A stretch of DNA of 64,000 nucleotides, taken from contig OY986436.1 of the NCBI GenBank assembly GCA_963920525.1, positions 185,087,496 through 185,151,495 on the forward strand. Reading direction: 5' to 3'. Position numbers and translations under genes: made by a program. Shown one piece after another: positions 46,741-58,119 of the stretch. This stretch comes from Dichetophora obliterata. Its lineage: Eukaryota; Arthropoda; Insecta; Diptera; Sciomyzidae. Position 1 is the first letter of the stretch; each line of letters opens with the position of its first letter. Under the pieces are notes generated by a model. That model was given only the letters and a program-made list of their open reading frames with translations, did no database searches and was not told the origin of the DNA.

Positions 46741-47259
46741 AGTTATGGATTTGCCTTAGCCATTTATTATTTATTAAAATCATCAAAAACTCCCACTAAT
46801 ATATAATTAATTTTACCTTCTTTACATTTTTTTTTTATTAGCAAGACCACACTAATACAGAATAGGTATCTCCTAAGATTATTCAAAAATCATTTATTCA
46901 TAGAAAAGAAAAGCTTAACCAAGCTTCATTTTTGAAATAAATAAAAAACTATTGAATCTGCAATACGATGAAAGACAAGTGCAAAAAAACAGAAGATTAT
47001 TTTAGTTTTATATGTACTGGAAAAGTGAAGATAAACTTTTTTTTCGATCGTTGTAGATCCAAGTATTCTTTATCACTAATAAGCCAGTGCTATGGTCCTG
47101 CCTTACCCAATTCAAGTTTATAAAATGTTCTTCACAAATTCTCACAATATTATCAACTGTGAGTTATCTTAAGAATAGATAGTCAGAATCCTAGGACCGA
47201 GACGAATACCGAAAAAGTATTCAATGCGAACCTTTATAAGGCTTGAAGCTTTTGGTTAA
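46741..47259. other. A+T-rich spacer
   Basis: No supported feature. Confidence 0.4.
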
Positions 47260-47465
47260 AAAATTATTTTAATGCCATATGAATTCTATGAAAGGTTGTT
47301 TTGTTTTGTTTTGTTTGTTTGTCATACCTTTGGCTAAGGTCATACTAGAAGCTCCAGATTGTGTTTGTTTATAGTTCTTTGTGTGGAACACAGCTACATT
47401 AACAACTCAGTTCTGTCTTAAGTCGACTTAGCGATTATTTCTTATCGACACAAATATATTGTTTA
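47260..47465 (+). repeat. CTTAAGTCGACTTAAG MITE, partial copy 2
   Basis: Matches 12245-12446: ATATGAATTCTATGAAAGG, the ACCTTTGGCTAAGGTCATAC block, GTGGAACACAGCTACATTAA, TCAGTTCTGTCTTAAGTCGA and CGACACAAATAT. The left terminal repeat is missing. Confidence 0.72.
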
Positions 47466-47576
47466 ATCTAGGCTGGGCTATTCATTTGACATTTCCTTCG
47501 TGTCATGTTTTCTTAAGTTTTGGTTGTTGCAGCTTTCATTTTACTATTGTTTTAATGAGAATGGAATCGCAACAAT

Positions 47577-49011
47577 TGGGCCTTTTCTGCGGAATCTTTT
47601 ATGAAAAAATTCTGTTATTTTGTTATGATTTCCCATACAAATTTTTGAGCTGTCAAAAAATCTGTTACGAAACCAGAATTGGTATTCTGCACGACAATCT
47701 TTTATGAAATCTGTTATAAATCATAGCAGATTTTTCGAACTGTCAACCAATCTTTTACAAAATCTTTTATTTGGTATTCTGCATGACAAAATCTGCTATG
47801 AAATCTGCTATGAAATACGACAGAATAACAGATAAATTTTTCTGCCTTTTATCATAACGAATTTCAATAAATTTAATAAGTCAAGCTAAATCAGATTGTT
47901 TTGTGTTTCGTTATGTTTAATTTATGAAACAAAGACTTGAAAGACTAAAAAATAGCTTTAATTCGTGTAGTTTTTTTTTTAAATTGCATATAAAATGTAT
48001 TTTCTAATTTTGTTCAATCATTTATAATTTTTATAATAGGTCTTTCTAAATAAAAAATTATTAATATTTGTATGTGTAAAAAATGCAGCATAAAAAATTA
48101 TATAAATGTCAAGCTGACTTATATCTAGAAAGGAATCTATTCTACTTTCTGGAATTCCAGATTTTGCTGCAGCTTTGGTTTTTAATAACGATCTCGGCGT
48201 CCACCGCTCCCACTACGAAAGGTTCCTTTGGATTTATTTTGCTGTACTCGTTTGGTAGGATGAGCTACTTTTATCGTCACCGTGCAGCATCTTTAATGTT
48301 TCCTTTGGAATTTGCAGATATGACTACCACCTTTGTACCCTTATCTAAATCAGTGCTTACATTATAATCAGATTGTGTTGTCTGAATATTAGATCCTACG
48401 CATCCAATAATTATACATACACAATCAGAACGCACATCTAGTTGTTCGGTAGTCATAATTGCGTCCACCACCACCATTCCTTTGACCACGGCGATCGCGA
48501 TCATCATGCTCGTCTCCCCGTTGTTCCTTACGTTTGAAACTTGCACGGGCAACTCTGTCCCTTTCGCTACCACCTTCACCATAACTGCGTCCGTCACGAC
48601 TTTTATTTTAAACTTGAGCTCCTGCTATCATTGTAAACGGGCTCTGGGTCGTCCTCTTAGTCCGACATTGTTTTAAAACAAGCAATTTAATCAAAATGGA
48701 TATGCTAGTTTGTAATGCTAATGCGCGACACTTCTTTAATGCTAATTTTGCAAAAATATTTGCAATTCACACGTTAAAAGCGACAACTTCAACTTGCGTT
48801 GTTTTCTTTAATTTATTGACAGCAATCAGCTGTGTCATAACAGAAGTTATCGAAATTGTAATAGATTTTTGTTTTCGAAGATTGATAACAGGGTACCATA
48901 AAAGATCGAAAGGCAGAATACCAATTTTAACAGATCTTTTATGGTCGGCATCTTTTATGATTCATGACAGAAAATTCATAACAGAATAACAGATTTGGCA
49001 GAATAGGCCCA
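47577..49011. mobile_element. Inverted-repeat element carrying a gene fragment (Pack-type candidate)
   Basis: Ends are TGGGCCTTTTCTGC (47577 on) and, on the reverse strand, TGGGCCTATTCTGC (ending 49011), both flanked by AAT (47574-47576 and 49012-49014). Long related subterminal regions contain many copies of GGTATTCTGC and ATCTTTTATG in opposite orientation at the two sides (47590-47850 and 48840-49000). GGGCC-type ends and a 3-bp duplication suggest PIF/Harbinger, though AAT is not the usual TWA. The centre (about 48060-48671) is GC-richer and codes, on the minus strand, for a decayed host-like protein. There is no transposase. Confidence 0.68.
48060..48671 (-). pseudogene. Arg/Gly/Asp-rich protein gene fragment
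   Basis: From an ATG at 48669-48671 the minus strand reads MSD, stop, EDDPEPVYNDSRSSSLK, stop, then a one-base shift into KSRDGRSYGEGGSERDRVAR, ASFKRKEQRGDEHDDRDRRG and RNGGGGRNYDYR. After a decayed middle it continues HPTKRVQQNKSKGTFRSGSG and GRRDRY. Such RG/RD-rich sequence is typical of nuclear RNA-binding proteins; I cannot name the parent. Codon pattern and GC content differ sharply from the surrounding A+T-rich element. A T10 run at 47971-47980 could be the poly(A) tail of a processed copy, about 85 bases beyond A+T-rich UTR-like sequence; alternatively a genomic fragment was captured. Confidence 0.5.
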
Positions 49012-49014
49012 AAT

Positions 49015-49800
49015 ATCTGAAATTTTTCAAAAACAATTAAAGCTATTATTTGCGTTACTGACTGTTACAAAAAAAAAAATAATAAATTGTTTCCGTATCG
49101 CGAGCAAGGCCGCGGAGGGTTGCTAGTTGGATATATAAGCCGATAAAAATTAATTAAAAATTAAAATAATATCGCCTTTGCTGAAATGAAACCTTTACTA
49201 CACATATTAATAACAAAGAATATTATATTTCCGAAATACACATTTAACGCTCTCTAAAAATTGCAGATGTTCTACTCGTAGGTAAAACAAACTGAAACAT
49301 CCAAATAAACATCGTTTTCTAAGAATTTGATATGCAATATTTTGATGCTTGTAATTATTTTCGATAACTTCTTGCGAAAGCAACAACATAAAATGCAAAA
49401 TTCGAAAAAATGTGTGGGAGTTCTTAGCATTTAAAAATATCATCACAACGTAAGCATTTGTTTTACCAGCAGCAGCAGCAGCGACCAGATGCAGGACGCA
49501 GACGCCCAATGTGCTTGAAGAAACAACAGCGTCCGATGCTGAAACCCAAACCAATGAGTTTCGTATAAATCGTCAAATGAATTATGCTTGGCATTTGTCT
49601 AGTTGACAGTAAATATGGAAAATTGCCCCATACACTGACAAAAGATTTAAGCTATGGTTTTTGGCCAGGCGAGGCAAGGATAGTAAAACTCGCGAACTCA
49701 AGCTTCGGAGAATTGAACGCAGCAGGAGCAGAGATTTTATTGGCCAGATAGTAACAGCGAGCGGATGAGCGAGCGAAAGCAAGCAACAACGCACCGTAGT
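49015..49800. other. Spacer, no gene seen
   Basis: Short frames only. GCAGCAGCAGCAGC at 49470-49485 is a minor trinucleotide run. Confidence 0.4.
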
Positions 49801-49817
49801 AAGCATGAACGGATAGA

Positions 49818-49911
49818 TCGGTGGATGGATGGGTGGATGGATGGATGGATGAATGACGAGATGAGTGAGTGTATCAATGGGTTGGACATGCTGTGATATG
49901 AATTTCAGCAT

Positions 49912-49968
<57 letters not shown>

Positions 49969-49970
49969 TG
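49818..49970. repeat. Compound microsatellite: (GGAT)n and (TG)n
   Basis: GGATGGATGGATGG units at 49818-49852 are followed after about 60 bases by an almost pure (TG)n tract of roughly 24-25 repeats (49916-49966). The His/Thr/Pro-rich antisense frame across it is a by-product. Confidence 0.95.
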
Positions 49971-51521
49971 CGATTGTATGTGTCCAACTAGATGGATGCA
50001 TAATTTGAAATGTTGTAATGATGTTGCTGATGTATTGTTGCGTTTGTGCGGCAACTCGGCGCAGTTGTTGTCGATGGATGATGACGGCTGACATTGAAAA
50101 TATTTGTTTATTTGTTTGCGCTGTTGGGTTACAGTTTTATTTAGTTTGTTGCTATTTCGCTTTAAGTTGAAAGTTTTTAGTTGTTCTTAGCTTGTTCTTT
50201 TGTTGTTGGTGCTTTTTGTTGGTCTTGCTAATGAACAACGGAAATTGCTTTGCTAGTTTTCAGCACAACCGACGACATGTTCTCTAAAAATCACAAAAAG
50301 TATCTGTAGATTTCAGCAGAACATCAACCACTCAAACATATCTTAGAATGTTTAAGCATTCCTAATATTATTGGGGATGCATGTAGTTGTCATTGTTGAT
50401 TTTTGTTTATATTCTTTTTGTGTACCATGAAAAGATTTGAATATTGGTGAATGGCACTTAACTCTTTGTACAACTAAGTCTTTGAACAACACAGAGCCCT
50501 CTTTTACTCACTCGAACAAATTTTACTGCGTGTGGCAATGTTTGTGTGTGTGTTTGTTTTCTACGTTGTGTTTGAATTTAATGCAAATTACTTGTTGGCA
50601 ACGTTATAACAGCAACAAGAAATAATAATAATTGCAACACAGGATCTTCACAGGAGTTTTTGTGCATTAATGTACAAAATTTGTGGAACTGGAATGAACT
50701 CGTGAAAACATGGTATTGCATTTATAATACATGCCTTATCTTTGTAAACCTATCTCAACACTGCTGTCAGTTTCAGTTAATATTGTAAACTTCTAAAATC
50801 ATTTTTAGTGCACTTTGTAAGCACACTGAAGGCAATTAAAGGGACTTCATTTAGAACTAGAAAAATTATATTAAAATCTACTTTTTCTATAGAAAAAAAT
50901 ACTGGCTGTCAGGGCCTATACTTTTGTGAAACAATTACAATATCTTTAAAATTACCATATCTTATTAACCCGTCGAGTCGCCTCAAATCTTCATATTGCT
51001 TAAAAGTTTATTATGCCAGCTTTTAAAAAAAAATTAATATTATTTTTTAAATGGTTTGCCTCGCACACCTGCATAGCAATTGATAAACTTAGCGCAAGGG
51101 ATGGAACCCCCCAACAAAATTTTTTTTTAAATTAAAGTCCCATTGATTACCTTCCAACCTTAGTTCAATGTTTGAGATACGAGTTTTAGTAAAAATTTAT
51201 TTCCGACGTTTTTGCCCATTTTTGTCAATTTTGTGCACCCTGTAACTCCGCCAAAAATCACGCCAAACGTTTTACGTCCAAATAATGTTTTAATTCATGC
51301 AAAATTTCACCAAAATCGTAGATGGTCATTCCGTAATTTTTATTTTCCCGGTACGTTACAAATGGAATTACATGCTTGTATAAATGCGTGTTCTATTTTA
51401 GTGTTTTAACGCCGCACGAGTTTACTAGTATTACTTATTACTAGACTGCAGATTTTTATGCAATTGCATATATGATGCATATCTTGCATATTGCATACAT
51501 TCTGCACATGGAATATATCTC
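49971..51521. other. A+T-rich spacer with TTG-rich parts
   Basis: TTGTTG-type words at 50015-50220 resemble 18480-19350. No domain in frames such as 50437-50625 or 50808-51026. Confidence 0.45.
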
Positions 51522-51765
51522 GAATACACCACGGCCGTAGCCAGAGTTGAATTTAAGATAGGGCAGCGGTAATTGCAGGTAGGGCGCCAGTAAAAATTTA
51601 TCTTGATCTGATTTGGTGAATCGATTTTTGCTGTACATGTACACAGACAGTACTTAAATCTTTACCTATGATCAAGGATTACCTTGTGATCTTTTACCGG
51701 GTTGATAAAATAACCAGGTAATGATAAAGTAACTGCATCATCAAAAGCTTCATATTTAATAAGTT

Positions 51766-52137
51766 TTATATTAGGCACCAATTTTATATGTGGCGGCCGT
51801 AGCCTAGTGTGTATAGTGCGTGGCCCCTAAGCTAAAGAACTGCGGTAGCCCAGGTTCAATTCCAGCTCAGACAGAAAGTTTTTTCAATTGAATTAATTTT
51901 TCTGTTCGGTCGTAACCTCTCTGGCAATGGCAAACCTTAGAGAGTAAACATTTCCATGTAAAGCTTCTTGAGAACATGAGCCGTTCGGAGTCGGCATTAA
52001 ACACGTAGGTCCAGTTCTCGGTCATTTGTGATCAAACATTTAATAACACGCACAGCACATTTGATCAATAGAAGTTAGGTCAAAGTCCTTTCAAGGGCTG
52101 AAATGGCCAGTTTATTTTATATTATATTAGGCACCAA
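51766..52137 (+). repeat. tRNA-derived SINE, full-length, with 16-bp duplication
   Basis: TTATATTAGGCACCAA at 51766-51781 and 52122-52137 encloses a 340-bp SINE (51782-52121). The head has an A box (TAGCCTAGTGTG, 11 of 12 consensus positions) and a B box (GGTTCAATTCC, near-perfect pol III internal promoter) at tRNA spacing. The body contains TTCAATTGAATTAATT, TTCTGTTCGGTCG, GTTCGGAGTCGGC, GTCATTTGTGATCA and AAATGGCCAG. The tail is A/T-rich. It is inserted in the 3' flank of the hAT transposase gene and so is younger than that element. Confidence 0.95.
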
Positions 52138-52193
52138 ACAAAATTTAAAATTACAGAATCAAAACAAAGTTAATAAAAATAAACAGTCCTATC

Positions 52194-54480
52194 TTAAAAC
52201 AATTGAATTTTTCGTTTCGTCATATTATTGAAAATACGAATTACATTATTTAGATCAATTGACTTCGTTCTTTTCTTTTCCAAGGCTAGAAACACCATGC
52301 CTGCCATTCTTTCGTGACCCATTGACAACCTCTGAGGCCTATTTATTGCAGTCAATGTTGAAAACGTAGATTCGCAGACAGCAGTACTGCATCCTATGGT
52401 CGCAACAGATGCAAAAAGTTCATACGTATCTGTAAACGCCTCTCGCTGCCTGTACAAAACTTGCATTGTGCTTTCCGTTTTATCTTCGAGATGACTCAAA
52501 TAAGCTATGACTACAGCAGCCACTTCTCTTAATGGAATTTTTAGACCTAAGAAATTTGTTGAAATTATGAATTAGAGATAAATAAATTACGATCAGCAGA
52601 AGTTTTGTCATCAAAATTACCTAATTTTTTTAGAGGCACTATTTTATCTATATCCAACTTATCGAGACTCGCTTTACAATTTAGAAGATCGTTGATGTCC
52701 GAAAACCTTCTTTTTAGTTCAGCAATTAGTATGTTCAACGTTTCGAAATACTCAGATTTAAAGAGCTGAGCGTTCTGGTCTTGCATATATGTCTCGCCGA
52801 TGAACACGAAGGGCCATACATCACGTAATCAGTCATTCGATTTGAATTTTTGACTTGTCTCTTTTGAATCTCGGTCCTACTTTCGGAATGGTCACTTGTA
52901 TATTGATTAGCTTCTTCTAAAATTTGGTTATACAGATGAAATCATCTAATCTCAGTTTTTTTTTTTATTTCATTTTAGATACGCTTTATTATTTTAATGG
53001 CTTCTTTCAATCCTGCACTTCGGTCTTGTAAAGCCACGCCTACAGGTTGAAGAATGGGTAAGATTTTTTTAGCCACGACCATGGCCATTCGAAATTCCCA
53101 ATTTAGCATGACTTTTTTGATACCGACACTCTTAGCGACGTCTTCACCGTTAAATTTGTCATTTTTAATTTTATCTTAAGTCGTCAAAATCGAAGAGTTC
53201 CTGACCAACGCTGCTCGAGTAGCCGGCCAATCCTTTTTCCATTGTACAAGGCAGCTATTTTGGCATGTTGGAAGAATTCATATAATATGATGCATTGGTC
53301 CAAAAATAAACAAATATAAGTCATTTCCGAGATAGTTCTGATGACTACCAAATGCAAGCGATGGTTATAGCAGTGGACGTAAGGAATTTTTCGGCCCAAT
53401 TCATTTCCTATTCTGGTCGCAACTCCCGAAACTATTCCACTCATTTACACTTGCGCCATCATAGCATTGGCTTAGCATACGAGAGAGGTCAATGGTATGT
53501 TCTCTAAGAGTATTTAACGTTAATTGCGTAAAAGTGGCTGCATCAAGTTTCTCAGCAGTTGTAACTGTCAGTAACGACTCATTGACGATTCCATCTTTAA
53601 CGTAACGTATTGCTATTGCAATATTTTCGATGTTATTTTTATCTTTCATCCCATCTTCCATTAGTGTGAACCAGTTCACGTCAGATTAATAAACATCTTT
53701 AACAATGGAAAATCGTACAGCTTGCACCATTGCTTGGATTATATGATTTTGAATTTCAGGTGAACGATATGTTGCATTTTGTGGTATATGAAAAAGAGCC
53801 TACTTCAATTTCGGATCTTTCATACACTTGTATTCAAGCAAGCTCTGAAATAACCCCTGTTCTTTTCCTTCCTATAAACTATAATTTCCACGCAAAGCTA
53901 ATTCGTTTACAACTAGAAATTGTATAACTTCAATAATAGATTTCACATAATACCTATTTTTTTCTAATGCTTTTTCTTGTACCAACGTTTTAATTCCGCT
54001 ATTTGTTGATATTCTATATAATTTGTCCTGCCATATAGCCATGGCTTGTATATGAGAATTGGACTTTTCGTGTTTTGCAAAACCAGTTTTAGAATCAGAG
54101 GCATTTTTTCAGTTTCTGAAACCTGTGCAAGTGTAAGACGTCTGTTTACTTCCATTTTGGTAAAAATTGTTGACAAGGATAGCAAAACGCAGCATCTTTC
54201 TGGACAGAGTAGTGCAACCATTTATACCGCCTGAACCAGTCCGCTGCGAAGGCCCTATTATTTTCCTTTGGATAAGTGTTTAAAATGACTTTTTTATCGG
54301 TTCTGCAATTAGAGCAATGTCGGAAGGAATGCCATAGCAATCATTTTTCACCAAACCTTTTTCCATTGCATAAGGAGTAGTTGAATATTGTCTTTACATC
54401 TCTTTTGAGGAATGAGGTTTTTCGTTGCCAATTTCCTCTTCAATTTTCCGTTTTTTGCCAAAGAAAGCTCGTATATCCAT
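52194..54480 (-). pseudogene. hAT transposase (TTF-finger, DUF4371, hAT dimerisation) pseudogene
   Basis: From the ATG at 54478-54480 the minus strand reads MDIRAFFGKKRKIEEEIG. A TTF-type/BED-like zinc region follows (54340-54150: FRRYKWLHYSVQKDAAFCYPC). A DUF4371-type core follows with LSQCYDGASV (catalytic Asp motif) and IPYVHCYNHRLHLVV. The helical insertion domain lies around 52565-52807 (LIAELKRRFSDINDLLN). The C-terminal dimerisation domain is at 52523-52194 (STAVCESTFSTLTAINRPQR, MAGMVFLALEK), with the catalytic Glu in CESTFS. At least five stops or frameshifts separate these parts (near 54150, 53965, 53680, 53184, 52810-52525). The domain order matches ZMYM1-like or 52-kDa-repressor-like hAT relatives common in insects. 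Confidence 0.9.
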
Positions 54481-54696
54481 CACAAAATCAATCTGTCTAT
54501 ATTATAGATTAAAAAACACTGTCCTTGCTAACACAACCGTCAGGAACGATTCTAAGTTGTATTGTTATTACAATACAAACAGCTTTTTAAAGACATTGAT
54601 GCCAAATTGCACAAATTGTTATTGCAGTTTTGGAATTCCCCGTAAGCATAGGTTGCAATACCTATGGTTCAACTTCATTACAACTTGCATATGTTT

Positions 54697-54905
54697 CATA
54701 TATTTGTGTCAATAAGCAATAATCGCTTAAGTCGACTTAAGACTGAGTTATTAATAAAGCTATGTTCCACGCATATAGAACTATGAACATACAAAATCAG
54801 GAGCTTCTTGCGTGACCTAAGCCAAAAATATGACACGAAAACTATAGACCCTTTCATATAACTTATATGGCGATTGAAAACTTTGAATCAAGATTTCTCG
54901 AAACT
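54697..54905 (-). repeat. CTTAAGTCGACTTAAG MITE, partial copy 3
   Basis: Reverse-strand match to 12228-12446: ATATTTGTGTCAATAAGC, the CTTAAGTCGACTTAAG palindrome, GTGGAACATAGCTTTATTAA, GAAGCTCCTGATT, and CCATATAAGTTATATGAAAG. The left terminal repeat is absent. Directly beyond it lies one arm of the hairpin element, so the two repeats abut. Confidence 0.78.
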
Positions 54906-54910
54906 TAGAA

Positions 54911-54995
54911 TTAAGACTTACTGCATTATTCTGTATTACGAAGCAGCACACCAACGACAAGCAAGATACGAGAAGCAATACTATTTTCTATACAA
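54911..54995 (+). repeat. Single arm of the hairpin element seen at 10757-10898
   Basis: AGACTTACTGCATTATTCTG, GCACACCAACGA and ACGAGAAGCAATACT match 10751-10820 in order with a few changes. The opposite arm is lost or decayed (TTCTATTACTATAG). It shows that the 10.75-kb hairpin is a dispersed family. Confidence 0.8.
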
Positions 54996-55269
54996 ATTCT
55001 ATTACTATAGTTACAACTATATACTATATATAACTATATACATACAACTTTTATTATAGTTTAATCGTTCACAAAGATGACGTATTCAATTGCATGCAAA
55101 TGAAGATATCAAAAGTTATATAAAATAGCACCCAATCGTTAGAAAATCGGGATTCATTTAGCGGCATGGCCGATTTTCTAAAAATGAAGTATATATTTTT
55201 CATTAAATTCAAACCAGAAGTGGGAAATATTTTAGGAAAATTATGCAATTGTGTTCAAATCTTATTACA

Positions 55270-55475
55270 ATTTAGTAAGTTTTTCTACTGTTTAATTATC
55301 ATCGGCTATAACTAAGAATAACATTTTCTCTTAAAATAAGACTTTTCTACCGTTTATTAATCATTGGCTTTAACTACGAGAAACATTTTTTCTGACAATA
55401 GGAAATTTTCTACCGTTTATTAATTATCGGCTATTAGAAACATTTTCTTTGAAAAAAGAAATTTTTTATCGAATC
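55270..55475. repeat. ~70-bp tandem repeat, three diverged copies
   Basis: TTTCTAC(C/T)GTTTA(T)TAAT(T/C)AT(C)GGCT blocks, each followed by ACATTTTCT-type sequence, recur near 55280, 55345 and 55410. Confidence 0.7.
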
Positions 55476-55620
55476 CCTGGAAAAATTTTGAATTTTTTGA
55501 AAAAAATAAACTGTTTTTAAGATTTTAAACAGAATCCTGTGAGATTTATGATTTTATACTTTTTTTTATTTTTTTAAATATTATTATTATTTTTATTATT
55601 AAGATTAAATTAAATTGAAA

Positions 55621-55697
55621 AATTCCCGCTGTCCGGAGACTTGAACCTCGGCCGCTTAAGTGTAAGTGCATAGGCTTATCTATTCGACCATCGCAAT
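55621..55697 (-). repeat. tRNA(Ser)-like SINE head / tRNA pseudogene
   Basis: On the minus strand GATGGTCGAATAGATAAGCC resembles the A-box region of serine tRNAs, and GAGGTTCAAGTCTCC gives a B box (55635-55649). Spacing is tRNA-like but the acceptor stem does not pair and A+T-rich DNA follows. Unrelated in sequence to the other tRNA-like segments here. Confidence 0.6.
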
Positions 55698-56350
55698 TTT
55701 TTAACAATCTCTGCTTAATTTACTTCATTAAGAATAGTTCGCTATGTAAATAATTTCAAAGCATTTTTTCTAGAAATGTAAGAAAATCATCCTTAAAATT
55801 AATCACTTGTGGTGTACAAAAAAAAGAAAAACTTACATGTATTTCTACGAAATAACCAAGCATTGTAACTTATATTTCTCCACATTTATGAAATCATTCT
55901 TTAGAATGTTGCCAGCGTACTTGATATCAAGTTTTTCTTCAAACTATTTCTGCTTGTATACAATTTTTGGAAATTTAACTTTTATTATACCTTTATCTCT
56001 TATATTTAAGTAAAAAACTTGTCTTCTAAACTAAGAAGCTGTTTTGATAACGTTGCAACGACATCAAGATGTGAGGTCGTTAAATCATGTAAAAATTCTC
56101 TACATTAAGGAGAAACCTCTATAGAATAAAGAAAAACCCATGCCTATGAATTGAAGTCACAGTTTCTTAATTTAAGGTAAGCAGATTTTTTTGGGTGTAT
56201 TTGATTATTTTGTTTTGCAATACCCCTGTAGGAAAATCAACTAATTTAAAAGTAGTTGAAGAAGTAGTTTTTTGTCAGCCACAACTAGTTGAAATTCTGA
56301 CTTTTTTCCATAGAACGAACTAATATATTTTGTATGGCGATTTCCGCTAA
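55698..56350. other. A+T-rich spacer
   Basis: No supported feature; a 68-codon frame at 55807-56013 is Phe/Tyr-rich without a domain. Confidence 0.4.
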
Positions 56351-56359
56351 ATAAGTCAT

Positions 56360-56520
56360 ATGAATTCAACTACTTGTTAAATTACTTGAATTTAAATTAC
56401 TTTTTAACTACTTTAAAATGAATCAATTGAAAACTGCATCTATTTTACACCACATGTTAAATTAGTTAAATTTAAACTATTTTTTTAATTACTTTAAAAT
56501 AAGTTAATTGAAAACTAGTT
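56360..56520. repeat. ~90-bp direct duplication
   Basis: TGTTAAATTA(C/G)TT(G)AA...TTTAA(C/T)TACTTTAAAAT and AATTGAAAACT occur at about 56363-56435 and 56453-56520. Confidence 0.65.
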
Positions 56521-56706
56521 AATATTCCACTTACTGAAGATGAATTTAAAAGCATTAAAATTTTAAATTTCTATACATCAAAGAGATAATTTATTATATT
56601 GTTTTCAAAAATATATACATAAATTCATATTAGTGAAATCCTAAAGTTAATAATATTAAATGAAATAACATGGTTAAAAATATATAAACTAGATTACAAG
56701 TTGTTA

Positions 56707-57082
56707 CCCAGTAAAAAGTGAATCATCCAATGAGCGATCTGGGAGTCCTCCACTTCTTGTTCTCTTTTAACATTGCATGTCCTAGGAAGAGTAGCGCTCC
56801 CTTTAACATGCCAGAGGAGCTCAAAGGCAGCGATCAATAAATAATCCAAATGGATCAGCAAAGGAACATTTAAAAAATTTTCACAGAAAATAATGATAGA
56901 GCTCCCTTATACCCACATGCCTCACTTAATGTTCTTTTTTTTTATTAATTGCTCGCCTATTGATCTTATAAAACAGTAAAAGAGCACAAGGGCACAAGTG
57001 CTCCCTTTTTTAAGCAATAAAAGAGCGAAGGAGCGCTCCCTTGTTGCTCCTCATAGGAGCGATCGCATATTTTTTTACTGGG
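56707..57082. mobile_element. MITE with CCCAGTAAAAA ends and TA duplication
   Basis: CCCAGTAAAAA at 56707 and its complement ending at 57082 are flanked by TA (56705-56706, 57083-57084). The 376-bp body contains many GAGCGCTCCC- and GCTCCCTT-type words in both orientations (56790-56830, 57000-57060). No coding. Its ends resemble 28667-29027. Confidence 0.72.
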
Positions 57083-57370
57083 TAGATATTAAAAAATACC
57101 TTAAAATTATCTTCATTACAATGAAAACTGAAATTTTTGACTATTTCAAGTTGAAATTTTTTTAATATACTTTACATATTACTTACATATAACTTGCATA
57201 TAGTTTGGATATTGAAAGAAATTCTAATAAACTCTATACCATATAGGTATATAAACACTCCAAAAATTGATTGGAAAATCATTACAATAAATGTTGTAAA
57301 ACTTCATGACATTTATTGGCGATTTTGTAAAAAGATCACGCTATGCAGCGGGTTTTTTCAATCCTAAAAC

Positions 57371-57736
57371 AAGGCTCATTTATAAGGTTGTGATACTTAA
57401 GAGCGAGCTCGTTCGATCTGTCAGAATGGATGAAAAGAAATCAAGAAAATTAATGCATAGAACCATGGTAGAAGGATAGATGTATATGCAGCGCTGACTG
57501 TGCTCTCTTTCCATACTGCCATCTCTGTCAAATTTAGCTGTGTGGCGAATTGAAACAAAAGAAAATAAAGAAAAAGTTTTGCTTCGTTTTGACAATTCCG
57601 GCAGAATGCTCTCATCTGGTGCATATACCTGTATTCTTCTACCATTCATAGAACAAGGAAAACAGAGTTTACAGTTCAAGCAAGACGGAAAAAGAGTGCA
57701 TTTCTCTCAAGTTCCATAACCTTATAAATGAACCTT
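57371..57736. mobile_element. MITE with AAGGCTCATTTATAAGG ends
   Basis: AAGGCTCATTTATAAGG... ACTTAAGAG (left) and the complement of AAGGTTCATTTATAAGG... ACTTGAGAG (right) form imperfect 33-bp terminal repeats of a 366-bp element. Related ends occur at 58001-58119, 60290-60320 and 63053-63080. The overlapping frames inside (99 and 74 codons, minus) show no domain. No target duplication is clear. Confidence 0.75.
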
Positions 57737-57769
57737 AGTCAAAAACTCGGCGCTTTTTTTTCCAAAATA

Positions 57770-57960
57770 TGAATATTTTCTCTACTTTTCATGACATTTC
57801 AGCGTGTTTTCGCTCAGAGAGTCCTAAAATATGTATATTCTCTCTGCTTTTTACGCTATTTCATCGTGTTTTCTTACAGAGAGTCCTAAAATATGTATAT
57901 TTTCTCTACTTTTCACGCTTTTTCAGAGTGTTCTCACTCAGAGAGCTATTAAATCTCTTT
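57770..57960. repeat. 62-bp tandem repeat, three copies
   Basis: GAGTCCTAAAATATGTATAT starts at 57819 and 57881; the units TTTTCA-G-C-TTTCA(G/T)CGTGTTTTC and the third ending ACTCAGAGAGCT complete three copies. Confidence 0.8.
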
Positions 57961-58000
57961 AGCAGCACTGCTGCCAACTTGGTGCTTTTTCCACCACATA

Positions 58001-58119
58001 AAGTTGTAGCACTTGAGAGAAATGCACTCTTTTTCCGTATTTCTTTGTTTTATGCATTAATTTTCTTGATTTCTTTTGTCCATTTTTTTGACCAAACTCG
58101 CTCTCAAATGCCACAACCT
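58001..58119. mobile_element. Short relative of the 57371-57736 MITE
   Basis: AAGTTGTAGCACTTGAGAGA at the left and the complement of AGGTTGTGGCATTTGAGAGC at the right bound a ~119-bp segment; both match subterminal sequence of the larger element. Confidence 0.65.

Larger units (their letters stand above)
51530..54480 (-). mobile_element. hAT transposon, degenerate, SINE-interrupted
   Basis: A hAT-like terminus CACGGCCGTAGCCAG begins at 51530, followed inward by GGGCAGCGG/GGGCGCC-type sequence. The transposase gene runs leftward from the ATG at 54478-54480 to 52194. The other terminus was not found; MITE sequences replace it from about 54697. A SINE sits between the gene and the 51530 end. 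The target duplication cannot be checked because one end is missing. Confidence 0.7.

Noticed and set aside
49582..50094. 170-codon frame rich in Thr, His and Pro
   Set aside because: It is a translation of the (TG)n and (GGAT)n microsatellites.
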